From: a virus | Strand: one strand, 5' to 3' | IMG/VR virus record: IMGVR_UViG_3300008259_005074 | Span: 1-62,883 of that record | DNA: 62,883 nt | Shown: piece after piece, positions 1-7,254 of the stretch | How positions within the stretch are numbered: position 1 is the first letter of the stretch | How the letters are laid out: each line of letters opens with the position of its first letter | Notes under the pieces: generated by a model | Database searches by the model: none | What the model was told of the DNA's origin: nothing | Seen by the model: only the letters and a program-made list of their open reading frames with translations | Program-made: the position numbers and the translations under genes

Positions 1-69
1 GCCACTGTCGAAGCCGAATTGGCAGACAAGATCCAACCTCGGGGCCGGCGCGACAAAAATGATGCCTAA
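1..69 (+). CDS. 3' end of an unidentified gene, cut by the window edge
   Basis: The first 22 codons are open in frame 1 and end in TAA, 11 bases before the next gene. The visible tail is hydrophilic and rich in charged residues (ending RGRRDKNDA). Its codon use and tight spacing to the next gene fit the end of a real gene read in the same direction. Nothing can be said about its function from so short a piece. Confidence 0.4.
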   Translation, partial: ATVEAELADKIQPRGRRDKNDA

Positions 70-80
70 TAAGTAAAGGC

Positions 81-653
81 ATGTTGCACACCGAACTTGC
101 TCTGCATCTTGGCCCAGGACTTTGGTATCTACCACAAGTATTTGACATTGCAACCTATCGTGAGATACGTCGATCATATCGGGAAACTGTGACAGGGTGG
201 CAATGCCTCGGCCCCAACAGGCTCATGAGCCTGCCCAACAACCCAGATTACTCATATCTGCGTGAAGTGGCTCTGGACATCAATCTCGCTGTGAGCGAAT
301 TGACTGATCATAGATTGCGTCCATTGGATCAGACCATATTCGTGGATCTCCCTGGTCATCAACTCACATGGCATTTTGACCACAACAATTATCGCGTATT
401 GCTCCAGGTCTACTGCGGAGATATCGCACAGCCCGGTATGGGCACTCAGTGGTATGTGGGCGAAAAAAATACAGAATTGTTAGAACAATATGGCACAGAT
501 AAAATAGTAGATGTGACGGGCCTAGAAACAGTGGAAACAGCCTACGCACCCAATGCGGGCTACATCAACGATAATACTGTCAAAAAAGCACATGGCACCC
601 GCCGTGTAGGGCCGGGTCTCAGCAGAGAGAGCGTGCTTTTTACTTTTGGATAA
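81..653 (+). CDS. 2-oxoglutarate/Fe(II) oxygenase-like protein
   Basis: This 190-residue protein has the iron-binding arrangement of the 2OG-Fe(II) dioxygenase superfamily: an HxD pair at H98/D100 (WHFDHN), a second histidine at H171 near the C-terminus, and R182 eleven residues later, where the 2-oxoglutarate-binding arginine normally sits. Family members hydroxylate or oxidise proteins, nucleic acids or small molecules. The substrate cannot be read here. The N-terminal 80 residues match no domain I know. Phages often carry such oxygenases, sometimes for DNA or virion modification. The start at 81 has only a weak upstream purine run (taaagg) very close to the ATG. The gene follows the preceding one by 11 bases and is read toward the porin. 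It could instead be a structural protein that happens to show this spacing, hence the moderate confidence. Confidence 0.55.
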   Translation: MLHTELALHLGPGLWYLPQVFDIATYREIRRSYRETVTGWQCLGPNRLMSLPNNPDYSYLREVALDINLAVSELTDHRLRPLDQTIFVDLPGHQLTWHFDHNNYRVLLQVYCGDIAQPGMGTQWYVGEKNTELLEQYGTDKIVDVTGLETVETAYAPNAGYINDNTVKKAHGTRRVGPGLSRESVLFTFG

Positions 654-739
654 ATTTTCTTGTCAGATTGTATTTTACGTAAGTAATGCGTTATTATCGT
701 CGCACGTAATAACAGATCAAACTTTCGAAAGGAAATACA

Positions 740-1879
740 ATGAAAAAAACAGCGATTGCAGGTATCCTGGCAGCGACTCTAGCGGGTGCCGTGCATGCTC
801 AGAGTAATGTCACAGTCTACGGTGTATTGGACACAGGTGTAGTCAGTGCAAGTAACTCCGGCACGGCCAATGGTCAGTTCACAGGCGTAGTAAGTGGTAT
901 CCACGGAGCCAGCCATATTGGTTTTAGAAGCACTGAAAAAATTGATAACAAATTGACAGTAGGTGTCAAAATTGAATCCGACATCAACGTGGCAAACGGA
1001 ACACAAGGACTAGCATCAGGATCTGGTTCAGCTAACGCTGTGTTTGCTCGTGGATCCAATGTGTTCTTGCAACACACTGACCTTGGCACAGTGACGATCG
1101 GTCGACAAGACAATGCGGCCTGGAGCACATATTCCAGCCTAGACTCGCGTCGCCACAGCAACTTTGGTGGTAATCCTGTGTTCCTGTCGGATGGTTCCAG
1201 TTTCGGCGGTACGGCCACTTCCAAAACAGGACTGAGCAAATACACAGGTGGTCCATTTGTGAGCCAGGCAATTCGCTATGATACGCCAACGTTTGGTGGG
1301 TTCAGCGCGACCTATGCTCGTATGTTTGGTAACGTAGCTGGTGACATGGATGCCAGCGCAGCCGACCAAGTGGTCTTGCGCTACGACAACAAAGGCATGG
1401 TGTTTGGTGCTGTGGGTTATTACAATACCAATGCCAGCACTGGTACAAGCCAAGGACGCAACAATTATGCAGGCGTAGGTATCCGTGCTACCAAAGATCT
1501 CACTCTGTTGACCAACTACTGGAAGATGGAAGACCCCAACGGTGCCGGAGCCGCAAACACCAAATTTGATCTTTACAGCGTGGGTGCTCGTTATCAGATC
1601 AATCCTAAGTTGGAGGCCACTGTTGGTTTCTATCGCTTAGAGGACAAGATCAACAGCAACAATGGTGCTGATCGTCAGTCCGCTGGTCTAGCATACTCAC
1701 TCAGCAAGCGCACCACACTCATGGCCATGACTTCTTATGCGCAAAACAAAGGAACCACTGGATTTGCAGCCTGGGGCGGCGGTGGATCTAATGCCAATAC
1801 TTTAGGCAACAGTTTTGGATTGAATGCCGCTGGAATTGATCAGAAGGCCTATGCTGTAGCGATCCGTCACAGCTTCTAA
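740..1879 (+). CDS. Outer-membrane general porin (Gram-negative porin family)
   Basis: This 379-residue protein is a complete outer-membrane porin. It has a signal peptide (MKKTAIAGILAATLAGAVHA, probable cleavage after A20), then the family's N-terminal first strand (SNVTVYGVLDTGV). It carries many alternating strand segments with aromatic girdles, and ends in the classic C-terminal strand with terminal phenylalanine (AVAIRHSF) that the Bam machinery recognises. Length and both ends match the trimeric 16-strand porins common in Burkholderiales and Neisseriales. It would form a passive channel for small solutes. A good ribosome site (AAAGGA at 728-733, six bases before the ATG) supports the start. 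A periplasmic receptor remnant follows after 20 bases with a similar leader, suggesting one transcript. A porin in a tailed-phage genome is unusual. The precedent is the Lc porin of the lambdoid phage PA-2, which replaces a host receptor porin. A host-derived contig join is the alternative. Confidence 0.93.
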   Translation: MKKTAIAGILAATLAGAVHAQSNVTVYGVLDTGVVSASNSGTANGQFTGVVSGIHGASHIGFRSTEKIDNKLTVGVKIESDINVANGTQGLASGSGSANAVFARGSNVFLQHTDLGTVTIGRQDNAAWSTYSSLDSRRHSNFGGNPVFLSDGSSFGGTATSKTGLSKYTGGPFVSQAIRYDTPTFGGFSATYARMFGNVAGDMDASAADQVVLRYDNKGMVFGAVGYYNTNASTGTSQGRNNYAGVGIRATKDLTLLTNYWKMEDPNGAGAANTKFDLYSVGARYQINPKLEATVGFYRLEDKINSNNGADRQSAGLAYSLSKRTTLMAMTSYAQNKGTTGFAAWGGGGSNANTLGNSFGLNAAGIDQKAYAVAIRHSF

Positions 1880-1899
1880 AAACAAAAAGGAATACAATC

Positions 1900-2689
1900 A
1901 TGAAGAAAATCGTTACTTCTGCGATGATGTCATTCCTTTTCGCTATCTCTGGGCCGTCGCTGGCTCAGTCGATAGTGGGAGGGTTTGGTAGCACGACTAC
2001 AGAATACAAAATCATCACCAACAATCCAGTGGGGGCCGGTGCTGATGTGTTGGCACGCAAAATCAGCCAGATCATGCAAGAACGTCATAACATCAACAGC
2101 AAGGTCTACAATATCACCACAGGCGGCGGTTTAGCATCCGCTCAATGCTGACAGCGGGATCAATGATCTCGATGATCTTGTCAAAGTTTTACCTACCTTG
2201 CCCAAGTCATCGGTTTCTGTTGGTGCTGCCGACGGTGGTTCGAACGCCCAGGCATTCTTGAAAACCAAGAATCTAAAAGTTCCTGTGGTCACTTTCCGTT
2301 CAAACTCAGATGCTGTGTTACAGGTGGCCGGTGGTCATGTGCCGGTTGGCGTGGTTACTTTGACCACTGAGCAGATTTGGACTTTTGCGGCAGAGAAAAA
2401 GATCAAGATCCTTGGAGTCACAAGCAAAAAGACCCTGGAACATCGTGGACATAAGATCCCATCAATCAATGAGAAATTTGGAGTTCCTATCCTACCGGGC
2501 GGTGCTTTCTTGGCCATGACCCCGGGCGACACAGTCGAGCATCGTGCTCTCAAAGTCGCTTTGTTGGAGGCTCTCAAAGATCCAGAAATCGAAGCCATAA
2601 AGAAAAAATACTGGCCCATGGGTAACTACATCACGCTGGATGAAATCATTCAAGTGGCACAGAAAAATCAAGATCTTATCAAGAAATGA
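1900..2689 (+). pseudogene. Broken tripartite-tricarboxylate-type solute receptor (TctC/Bug family)
   Basis: Two reading frames together look like one periplasmic receptor of the Bug/TctC family. Frame 1 (1900-2151) has a signal peptide ending SLAQ and the N-terminal lobe (EYKIITNNPVGAGADVLAR, TTGGGLASAQ), then stops. Frame 2, open from 2135 and continuing to 2689, picks up in the second lobe (SGINDLDDLVKVLPTLPK, AADGGSNAQAFL, QVAGGHVPVGVV) and reaches a normal C-terminus. Together they make about 265 residues, against roughly 320 for intact family members. The N-lobe strand after the GGG motif and the start of lobe two appear to be missing, so the break looks like an internal deletion plus frame change rather than a single-base slip. 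Intact relatives bind carboxylates for TTT transporters. A good ribosome site (AAAAAGGA) precedes the first ATG. An assembly error is possible. Confidence 0.75.
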
Positions 2690-3822
2690 CCCTGAGTAAA
2701 AATCGCGGATACTGGAGAGTCAACGGAGAATGCTTTGACAACAAAGTCAAGGCTATACTGGCGGCACAACACCAGGGACTCGGATTTGATGATGTCAGTT
2801 ATCATTACAATGATGAGTGGTATGATCAACATGACTGGTCAGTGGAGCCAAAAGAAACACTGGATGAACTGTATCTAAAAAGAGCCCAACAACTGAGAGA
2901 AAAATACAAGACTCTTATTTTGCGATACAGCGGTGGCGCCGACAGCCTCAACATACTAAGGACTTTCGTTGATAACAACATCAAACTTGATATAGTCACT
3001 ATGAACGAGTGGCATGCACCTGGCACAGATCCGTGGCTTTCAATTGCCAACGTAGAAAAAAATCTAATAGCCAAACCGTTCGTCGAGGATCTTGTCAAAA
3101 AAGGTGCAAACTTCAAAGTAATTGTCAATGATTTCAGTCCTACCATTTCGGTGTTAGGGTCTGATCCTGGTTGGATATTTGACATCGATGCTCCTAGATT
3201 TAATTGTATCGATATAACTGCTCATAGAGCATGCACCACTGAAGAATTCGAAGAATGGAATGATCCTTCTACCGCGGTGATTGTTGGCGTAGACAAGCCC
3301 AAAGTTTGGGTCAGAAATGGAGGTAAAATTTGGTATTTTTCGCAAAATGATACATTACACTCGATGCACAATCGGGCTGATCATATGATACCGGAACCTT
3401 TTTATTGGTCAGCAGATCTGCCGGAATTGGTCATAAAACAATGCCATGTTGTTAAAAATTATTGGAGGCACCATCTAGACAAAGTAGATATAACCGAAAA
3501 TGATAAACAATCAATACAGAAAAAAACTCAAGTGATTCCTTTGATTTATCCTAAATATTATGGTCACCTGGATCCTCATGCTTCCGAACTTCCTTACTGG
3601 GATCATGATGACATAAATTCACAATATCGAAACGGAAACCATCAATCTCCGCGTGGATATGGCTGGGATTGGGAGTTCCATAAGTCTCCATATTTTAAAG
3701 TCTGGAAAGACGGCATAGACCTGGCAGACAGAATTATCCATCGACGGTTTAAAACCAAAGATACTATCTGGGAAAATGGGCTACTTGTCTGCCGGACTAA
3801 ACCTAGATGGTTAGGTAAGTGA
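2686..3822 (+). CDS. PP-loop ATP-pyrophosphatase (asparagine synthase-like)
   Basis: The 378-residue product contains a PP-loop, SGGADS at residues 82-87, preceded by a hydrophobic strand (TLILRY). This is the ATP-pyrophosphatase signature of asparagine synthetases, GMP synthetase, tRNA thiolation enzymes and QueC. Such enzymes adenylate a carboxylate or carbonyl and replace it with an amine or sulfur. No glutaminase domain precedes the loop and no zinc-binding cysteine set is seen. The protein is therefore closer to the stand-alone asparagine-synthase-like proteins of phages than to QueC or TilS. The C-terminal half is aromatic and unfamiliar. The ATG overlaps the stop of the receptor remnant (ATGA), implying translational coupling. 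A terminator follows the gene. Base composition is more A+T rich than the porin. Substrate unknown. Confidence 0.7.
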   Translation: MTLSKNRGYWRVNGECFDNKVKAILAAQHQGLGFDDVSYHYNDEWYDQHDWSVEPKETLDELYLKRAQQLREKYKTLILRYSGGADSLNILRTFVDNNIKLDIVTMNEWHAPGTDPWLSIANVEKNLIAKPFVEDLVKKGANFKVIVNDFSPTISVLGSDPGWIFDIDAPRFNCIDITAHRACTTEEFEEWNDPSTAVIVGVDKPKVWVRNGGKIWYFSQNDTLHSMHNRADHMIPEPFYWSADLPELVIKQCHVVKNYWRHHLDKVDITENDKQSIQKKTQVIPLIYPKYYGHLDPHASELPYWDHDDINSQYRNGNHQSPRGYGWDWEFHKSPYFKVWKDGIDLADRIIHRRFKTKDTIWENGLLVCRTKPRWLGK

Positions 3823-3832
3823 TCACTGACCA

Positions 3833-3863
3833 CCCTGCTACAAGCAGGGTTTTGTTGTATTTT
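3833..3863 (+). terminator. Rho-independent terminator
   Basis: A 6-bp perfect stem, CCCTGC (3833-3838) with GCAGGG (3844-3849), and a five-base loop are followed directly by TTTTGTTGTATTTTT. It lies 11 bases after the stop of the PP-loop gene and before a strong promoter, so it closes the first plus-strand unit. Confidence 0.85.
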
Positions 3864-3880
3864 TACAACAATCATTTAGA

Positions 3881-3909
3881 TTGACCAGAAATAGCCATTT
3901 TGCTACAAT
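3881..3909 (+). promoter_or_regulatory. Sigma-70-type promoter
   Basis: TTGACC (3881-3886), a 17-base spacer and TACAAT (3904-3909) give five of six consensus matches at each box with ideal spacing. It sits between the terminator and the small gene that starts at 3942. A start of transcription near 3916 would leave a leader of about 26 bases containing the ribosome site. Confidence 0.8.
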
Positions 3910-3941
3910 ATAGGTATAGTAAACATTACAGGAGCCCTACT

Positions 3942-4193
3942 GTGAAATCACTCAAAGCCTATGTAGATCAAAAGAATCAATGGAACGCTATTTTTGGCGG
4001 CCGGCCATTGGTCATTGGCCAAGATAATCAACGCATCGCCGACATGATCGACGGTGATCTTTCCCCAGAAAATCTCACCTGCGACGGAGAATTGCCTCGC
4101 AGTCAAGTTCAAACTCGTTATCGTCAACTCACGGCCGCGGCACAAGAACTACGTCGTCTAGATCCCACAGTAAAGTTTTATGAGTTCTCTTGA
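3942..4193 (+). CDS. Small conserved-type phage protein of unknown function
   Basis: The 83-residue, charged product (VKSLKAYVDQKNQWNAIFGG...) has no signal peptide or membrane segment and I do not recognise a family. I chose the GTG at 3942 rather than the upstream ATG at 3900. A clear ribosome site (CAGGAG, 3929-3934) lies seven bases before the GTG, and the promoter -10 box at 3904-3909 would place the upstream ATG before the transcription start. The C-terminal half (LTAAAQELRRLDP) is predicted to be helical. It is the first gene after a terminator-promoter pair and is followed by another promoter, so it is likely transcribed on its own at an early or middle stage. Confidence 0.7.
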   Translation: MKSLKAYVDQKNQWNAIFGGRPLVIGQDNQRIADMIDGDLSPENLTCDGELPRSQVQTRYRQLTAAAQELRRLDPTVKFYEFS

Positions 4194-4194
4194 G

Positions 4195-4223
4195 TTGACT
4201 GAAAAATCAATTCAGCATACAAT
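4195..4223 (+). promoter_or_regulatory. Sigma-70-type promoter upstream of the MoxR-like gene
   Basis: TTGACT (4195-4200), a 17-base spacer and TACAAT (4218-4223) match the bacterial housekeeping consensus closely. The box overlaps the region just after the previous stop codon. The leader to the ATG at 4256 carries a strong AAGGAG ribosome site. Confidence 0.8.
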
Positions 4224-4255
4224 TATAAAATCGTAAACAAGAAGGAGTAAGCCCT

Positions 4256-5350
4256 ATGTCAGTTGAACATCGCACCGTTACCGCGGTTGGTGCCCGCAAA
4301 TCGATCAAGAAGTGCTTCGACAAGAAGCGTCCCCTGTTCCTGTGGGGTCCCCCCGGAATCGGCAAGTCAGAAGTGGTAGCAGACATCACCCGCGAATTGG
4401 GCGGTTTGATGATCGACCTTCGCTTGGGCCAGATGGATCCAACCGATATCCGTGGTATTCCGTTTTATAACAAAGAAGTAGGCAAGATGGATTGGGCACC
4501 CCCCATTGACTTGCCCGATGCAGAAACCGCCAGCCAGTATCCGGTAGTGGTATTGTTCTTGGATGAGATGAATTCTGCGGCTCCGGCTGTGCAAGCGGCC
4601 GCTTACCAGTTGGTGCTCAACCGCCGTGTGGGCAAGTATATCCTGCCAGACAATGTAGTGCTGGTAGCCGCGGGCAATCGCGAATCAGACAAAGGTGTGA
4701 CCTATCGCATGCCTACTCCGTTGGCCAATCGCTTCGTCCACTTAGAGATGCGAGTTGACTTTCCTGTGTGGCAAGAGTGGGCTGTCAATAACAGCATCCA
4801 CAAAGATGTGGTAGGTTACTTGAGTTTTGCCAAGCAAGACCTCTACGACTTTGATGCAAAATCTGCGTCACGCTCGTTTGCTACTCCACGCTCGTGGACC
4901 TTTGTGAGCGAACTCTTGGCAGACGAAGATGTGGACGAGACCACTTACACTGATCTCATCGCAGGTGCTGTGGGTGAAGGCTTGGCAGTGAAGTTCATGG
5001 CGCATCGCAAAATCGCATCTAAGATGCCCCGGCCTGAAGACATCTTGTCAGGCAAGGAAAAAGAACTCAAGGTCAAAGAAGTATCGGCCATGTATAGCCT
5101 GGTGATCTCCATGTGCTATGAACTCAAAGGTGCTATCGAGCGCAAGGTCAAGGATTCAGAGTTCCATGCCATGTCTGACAACTTCTTCCGCTACATGATG
5201 GACAATTTCGAGACTGAACTGGTTGTGATGGGTGCTCGTATCGCGCTCACCACATACAATCTTCCGTTCCAACCTACCAAGCTCAAGAACTTCGACGAGT
5301 TCCATCAGCGGTATGGCAAGTATATTCTCAGCGCAAGCCAGAATTCCTAA
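4256..5350 (+). CDS. MoxR/CobS-like AAA+ ATPase
   Basis: The 364-residue protein is a AAA+ ATPase. It has Walker A GPPGIGKS at residues 31-38, Walker B ending in DE at 103-104 (VVVLFLDEMNSA), a sensor-1 segment (LVAAGNRESDKG) and an arginine-finger region (PLANRFVH). The arrangement is that of MoxR-type and CobS-like ATPases, which remodel or load substrates together with a von Willebrand factor A (VWA) partner. That partner is found here at 5842, two genes downstream. T4-like cyanophages carry a CobS-like ATPase, and this gene may be its counterpart, though its phage role is not known. The start is supported by AAGGAG (4242-4247) nine bases upstream and by its own promoter. The C-terminal 130 residues are helical and have no second nucleotide site. 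Confidence 0.9.
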   Translation: MSVEHRTVTAVGARKSIKKCFDKKRPLFLWGPPGIGKSEVVADITRELGGLMIDLRLGQMDPTDIRGIPFYNKEVGKMDWAPPIDLPDAETASQYPVVVLFLDEMNSAAPAVQAAAYQLVLNRRVGKYILPDNVVLVAAGNRESDKGVTYRMPTPLANRFVHLEMRVDFPVWQEWAVNNSIHKDVVGYLSFAKQDLYDFDAKSASRSFATPRSWTFVSELLADEDVDETTYTDLIAGAVGEGLAVKFMAHRKIASKMPRPEDILSGKEKELKVKEVSAMYSLVISMCYELKGAIERKVKDSEFHAMSDNFFRYMMDNFETELVVMGARIALTTYNLPFQPTKLKNFDEFHQRYGKYILSASQNS

Positions 5351-5358
5351 ACGGTTCA

Positions 5359-5410
5359 GGGTTGGATCCACTTTCGGAAACGAGACATAGGGCTATGTCG
5401 GATCCAACCC
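5359..5410 (+). other. Nested inverted repeats: candidate structured RNA or terminator
   Basis: A perfect 11-bp inverted repeat, GGGTTGGATCC (5359-5369) with GGATCCAACCC (5400-5410), encloses a second perfect inverted repeat, GACATAG (5384-5390) with CTATGTC (5393-5399). A weak UUU/AAA pairing (5372-5380) could form a third arm, giving a three-way junction. It begins eight bases after the stop of the MoxR-like gene and ends 33 bases before the next ATG. The following ATCTTTTCTCCC is only moderately T-rich, so it is not a standard terminator. It could be an RNA stability element, an attenuator or a protein-binding site. The structure is seen in the sequence, and the role is not. Confidence 0.6.
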
Positions 5411-5443
5411 ATCTTTTCTCCCAACCACCCGTGAGGGTCAACG

Positions 5444-5797
5444 ATGAGATACAAGATAGTCAAACTGGATGGTCGTTGGAGTTACAGAAAATACTTCGAG
5501 TATGCTGTGATTTTTTCTGGTCGCATGAGCAACAGCCAAGGTCCCATGCAGTTTGCCGAAGCACAGAAATATTTCTTTGATATCTATGGCTGGAGTGCCG
5601 AGATACGCCAGTGGGCTGACATCCGAGAGTATCATCACAATGTGTGGAACTATATCAAACCCCCGCCCGTGGGAATCATGCCCGAATGCGTGAACCCCAT
5701 GTGGTCATGGACCAATGGCTACGAAGATCTGCGTATATACGTGAAAAGCCAGCAAGAACTCACGCTGTTCACGCTGAAATACCCGGTTGACCAATAA
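5444..5797 (+). CDS. Unknown small phage protein
   Basis: The 117-residue product is aromatic (many W, Y and F, for example GYEDLRIY and NPMWSWTNGY) and has no signal peptide or membrane helix. The mixture of short strands suggests a small alpha/beta domain. I do not recognise a family. The ATG at 5444 has a GAGGG ribosome site six bases upstream. The gene sits between the MoxR-like ATPase and its VWA/HExxH partner. It may therefore share their function, but the three genes also have separate promoters and this one may simply be an insertion. Confidence 0.75.
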   Translation: MRYKIVKLDGRWSYRKYFEYAVIFSGRMSNSQGPMQFAEAQKYFFDIYGWSAEIRQWADIREYHHNVWNYIKPPPVGIMPECVNPMWSWTNGYEDLRIYVKSQQELTLFTLKYPVDQ

Positions 5798-5815
5798 TTC
5801 CATTTTATGTATAAT
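5787..5815 (+). promoter_or_regulatory. Sigma-70-type promoter with perfect -10 box
   Basis: TTGACC (5787-5792), a 17-base spacer and TATAAT (5810-5815). The -35 box lies in the last codons of the preceding gene. Transcription would start near 5822, 20 bases before the ATG at 5842, leaving room for AAGGAG (5830-5835). It is the best consensus promoter in the window. Confidence 0.88.
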
Positions 5816-5841
5816 AATAGAATACAGTGAAGGAGCACCCT

Positions 5842-7125
5842 ATGTCTACAGCACAAACTACCACCCAAAACAAAGACGACGCTAAAAAGTTTGAAAATCT
5901 CCTGGGCCCCATGGATCCCAAACTAGATCGCGAAGTGCGCGAGATGCTGGTCACTGCCCGTGTGGGACTCCTGCTCCGTGCTTCATTCTTTGGCAATCTG
6001 GCCACTCGTTTGAAGTTGGTCAATGCCGATGAGTGGTGTCCCACTGCCGCCACGGACGGGCGCCATTTTTATTATAACAGCCGATTCATCAAACTACTCA
6101 AACCCAAAGAGATCGAGTTTTTGTTTGGGCACGAGGTCTTGCATTGTGTGTATGATCACTTTGGTCGCCGTGGCGATCGTGATCCACAGTTATTCAATAT
6201 CGCCAATGACTTCTGTGTCAACGCAGATTTGAAGAAGCATCGCGTGGGCGAGTTCATCACTTCAGTGCCTTGCTTGTATGATGCCAAGTTTGAAGGCAAG
6301 AGTTCTGAAGAGATCTATGACTATCTCTACGAGAACGCTGAAAAAATCAACATCAATGACCTCATCGACAAATTGCTGGATGAGCACATGGATGGCGACG
6401 AAAATGGCGATAGCGGGTCCGATGGCGACAAAGAAGGCAAGGGCAAAGGTCGCCCCAAACTGAGTGCCGAAGAGCGTGCCAAGATCCGTGACGAGATCAA
6501 AGAAGCCATGCTGGCGGCCGCCCAAGCATCGGATGCAGGCAACATCCCGGCCGGTGTCAAACGCATGATCCAGGATTTAACCGATCCCAAGATGAACTGG
6601 CGCGAACTGCTCCGTATGCAACTCGAGAGCACTATCAAGAGTGATTACACTTGGATGAAGGCCAGCCGACGTGGTTGGCACATGGATGCTGTGATGCCGG
6701 GCATGCGGAACACTGACGCTATCGATATCGCAGTGGCCATTGACATGAGCGGTTCAATCTCAGATGCGCAAGGCAAGGACTTCCTCAGCGAAGTCAAGGG
6801 CATCATGGAAAGTTTCGATTCCTATCGCATCCATTTGTTCACGTTTGATACCCAACCATACAATCCGCAGAACTATAATTCCGACAATCTCGAAGATATC
6901 ACAGACTATGATTTGCAAGGTGGTGGTGGCACCGACTTTGATGCTATATTCCAGCACTTGAAAGAAAACGAGATCGAACCCAAGCGCCTGGTGGTGTTCA
7001 CAGACGGTTATCCGTTTGGAAGTTGGGGCGATGAAAACTACTGCGACACAGTGTGGATCATCCACGGAGACAAAAATCCAAACCCACCCTTTGGTGTATG
7101 GGCACTGTATGAGGAGCAACAGTGA
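5842..7125 (+). CDS. Zincin-like (HExxH) protein with C-terminal VWA domain
   Basis: The 427-residue protein has two parts. Residues about 30-250 form a metallopeptidase-like domain with HEVLH at 97-101 and a downstream ANDFCVNADL segment, as in the putative metallopeptidases paired with MoxR ATPases. An acidic linker (about 183-205) follows. Residues about 290-427 are a von Willebrand A domain with a complete MIDAS set: DMSGS (D301, S303, S305), T364 in GGGTDF and D388 in FTDGYP. MoxR-VWA pairs act as metal-chelatase-like or protein-remodelling machines, and CobS-CobT is the well-known example. I start at ATG 5842. A GTG at 5827 is in frame, but the AAGGAG ribosome site lies between the two. 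The gene has its own strong promoter. Confidence 0.88.
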   Translation: MSTAQTTTQNKDDAKKFENLLGPMDPKLDREVREMLVTARVGLLLRASFFGNLATRLKLVNADEWCPTAATDGRHFYYNSRFIKLLKPKEIEFLFGHEVLHCVYDHFGRRGDRDPQLFNIANDFCVNADLKKHRVGEFITSVPCLYDAKFEGKSSEEIYDYLYENAEKININDLIDKLLDEHMDGDENGDSGSDGDKEGKGKGRPKLSAEERAKIRDEIKEAMLAAAQASDAGNIPAGVKRMIQDLTDPKMNWRELLRMQLESTIKSDYTWMKASRRGWHMDAVMPGMRNTDAIDIAVAIDMSGSISDAQGKDFLSEVKGIMESFDSYRIHLFTFDTQPYNPQNYNSDNLEDITDYDLQGGGGTDFDAIFQHLKENEIEPKRLVVFTDGYPFGSWGDENYCDTVWIIHGDKNPNPPFGVWALYEEQQ

Positions 7126-7247
7126 CCTTCAGTGAATTCATATACTTCGCCTGTGGCTTCTGGATGGGTTGGTGGATCGGTGAACCAATCATTCGATCTA
7201 TCCCCAAGATCATTCGCGAGATCAGAGAAACCCGCTGGAGGCAATGA
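7122..7247 (+). CDS. Mini-protein, 41 residues, possible membrane segment
   Basis: A GTG start at 7122 overlaps the stop of the VWA gene (GTGA) and is preceded by GAGGAG (7111-7116) at good spacing. The product has a short hydrophobic, tryptophan-rich stretch (FIYFACGFWMGWWIG) followed by a basic tail (RSIPKIIREIRETRWRQ), the pattern of a single-span inner-membrane peptide with a positive cytoplasmic end. It is read in the same direction and coupled to the VWA gene. Its stop lies eight bases before the next start. Conservation cannot be assessed here, so it remains a candidate gene. Confidence 0.55.
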   Translation: MTFSEFIYFACGFWMGWWIGEPIIRSIPKIIREIRETRWRQ

Positions 7248-7254
7248 AGCAGAC

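Noticed and set aside
2233-2247. GGTTCGAAC, a TPsiC-arm-like string
   Set aside because: It is in the reading frame of the receptor remnant (DGGSNAQ), and no acceptor, D or anticodon stems surround it.
7132-7254. Upstream extension of the 7255 gene to ATG 7132
   Set aside because: The extra 41 residues lie in the region of the coupled mini-gene and look like its out-of-frame translation; the ATG at 7255 fits better.
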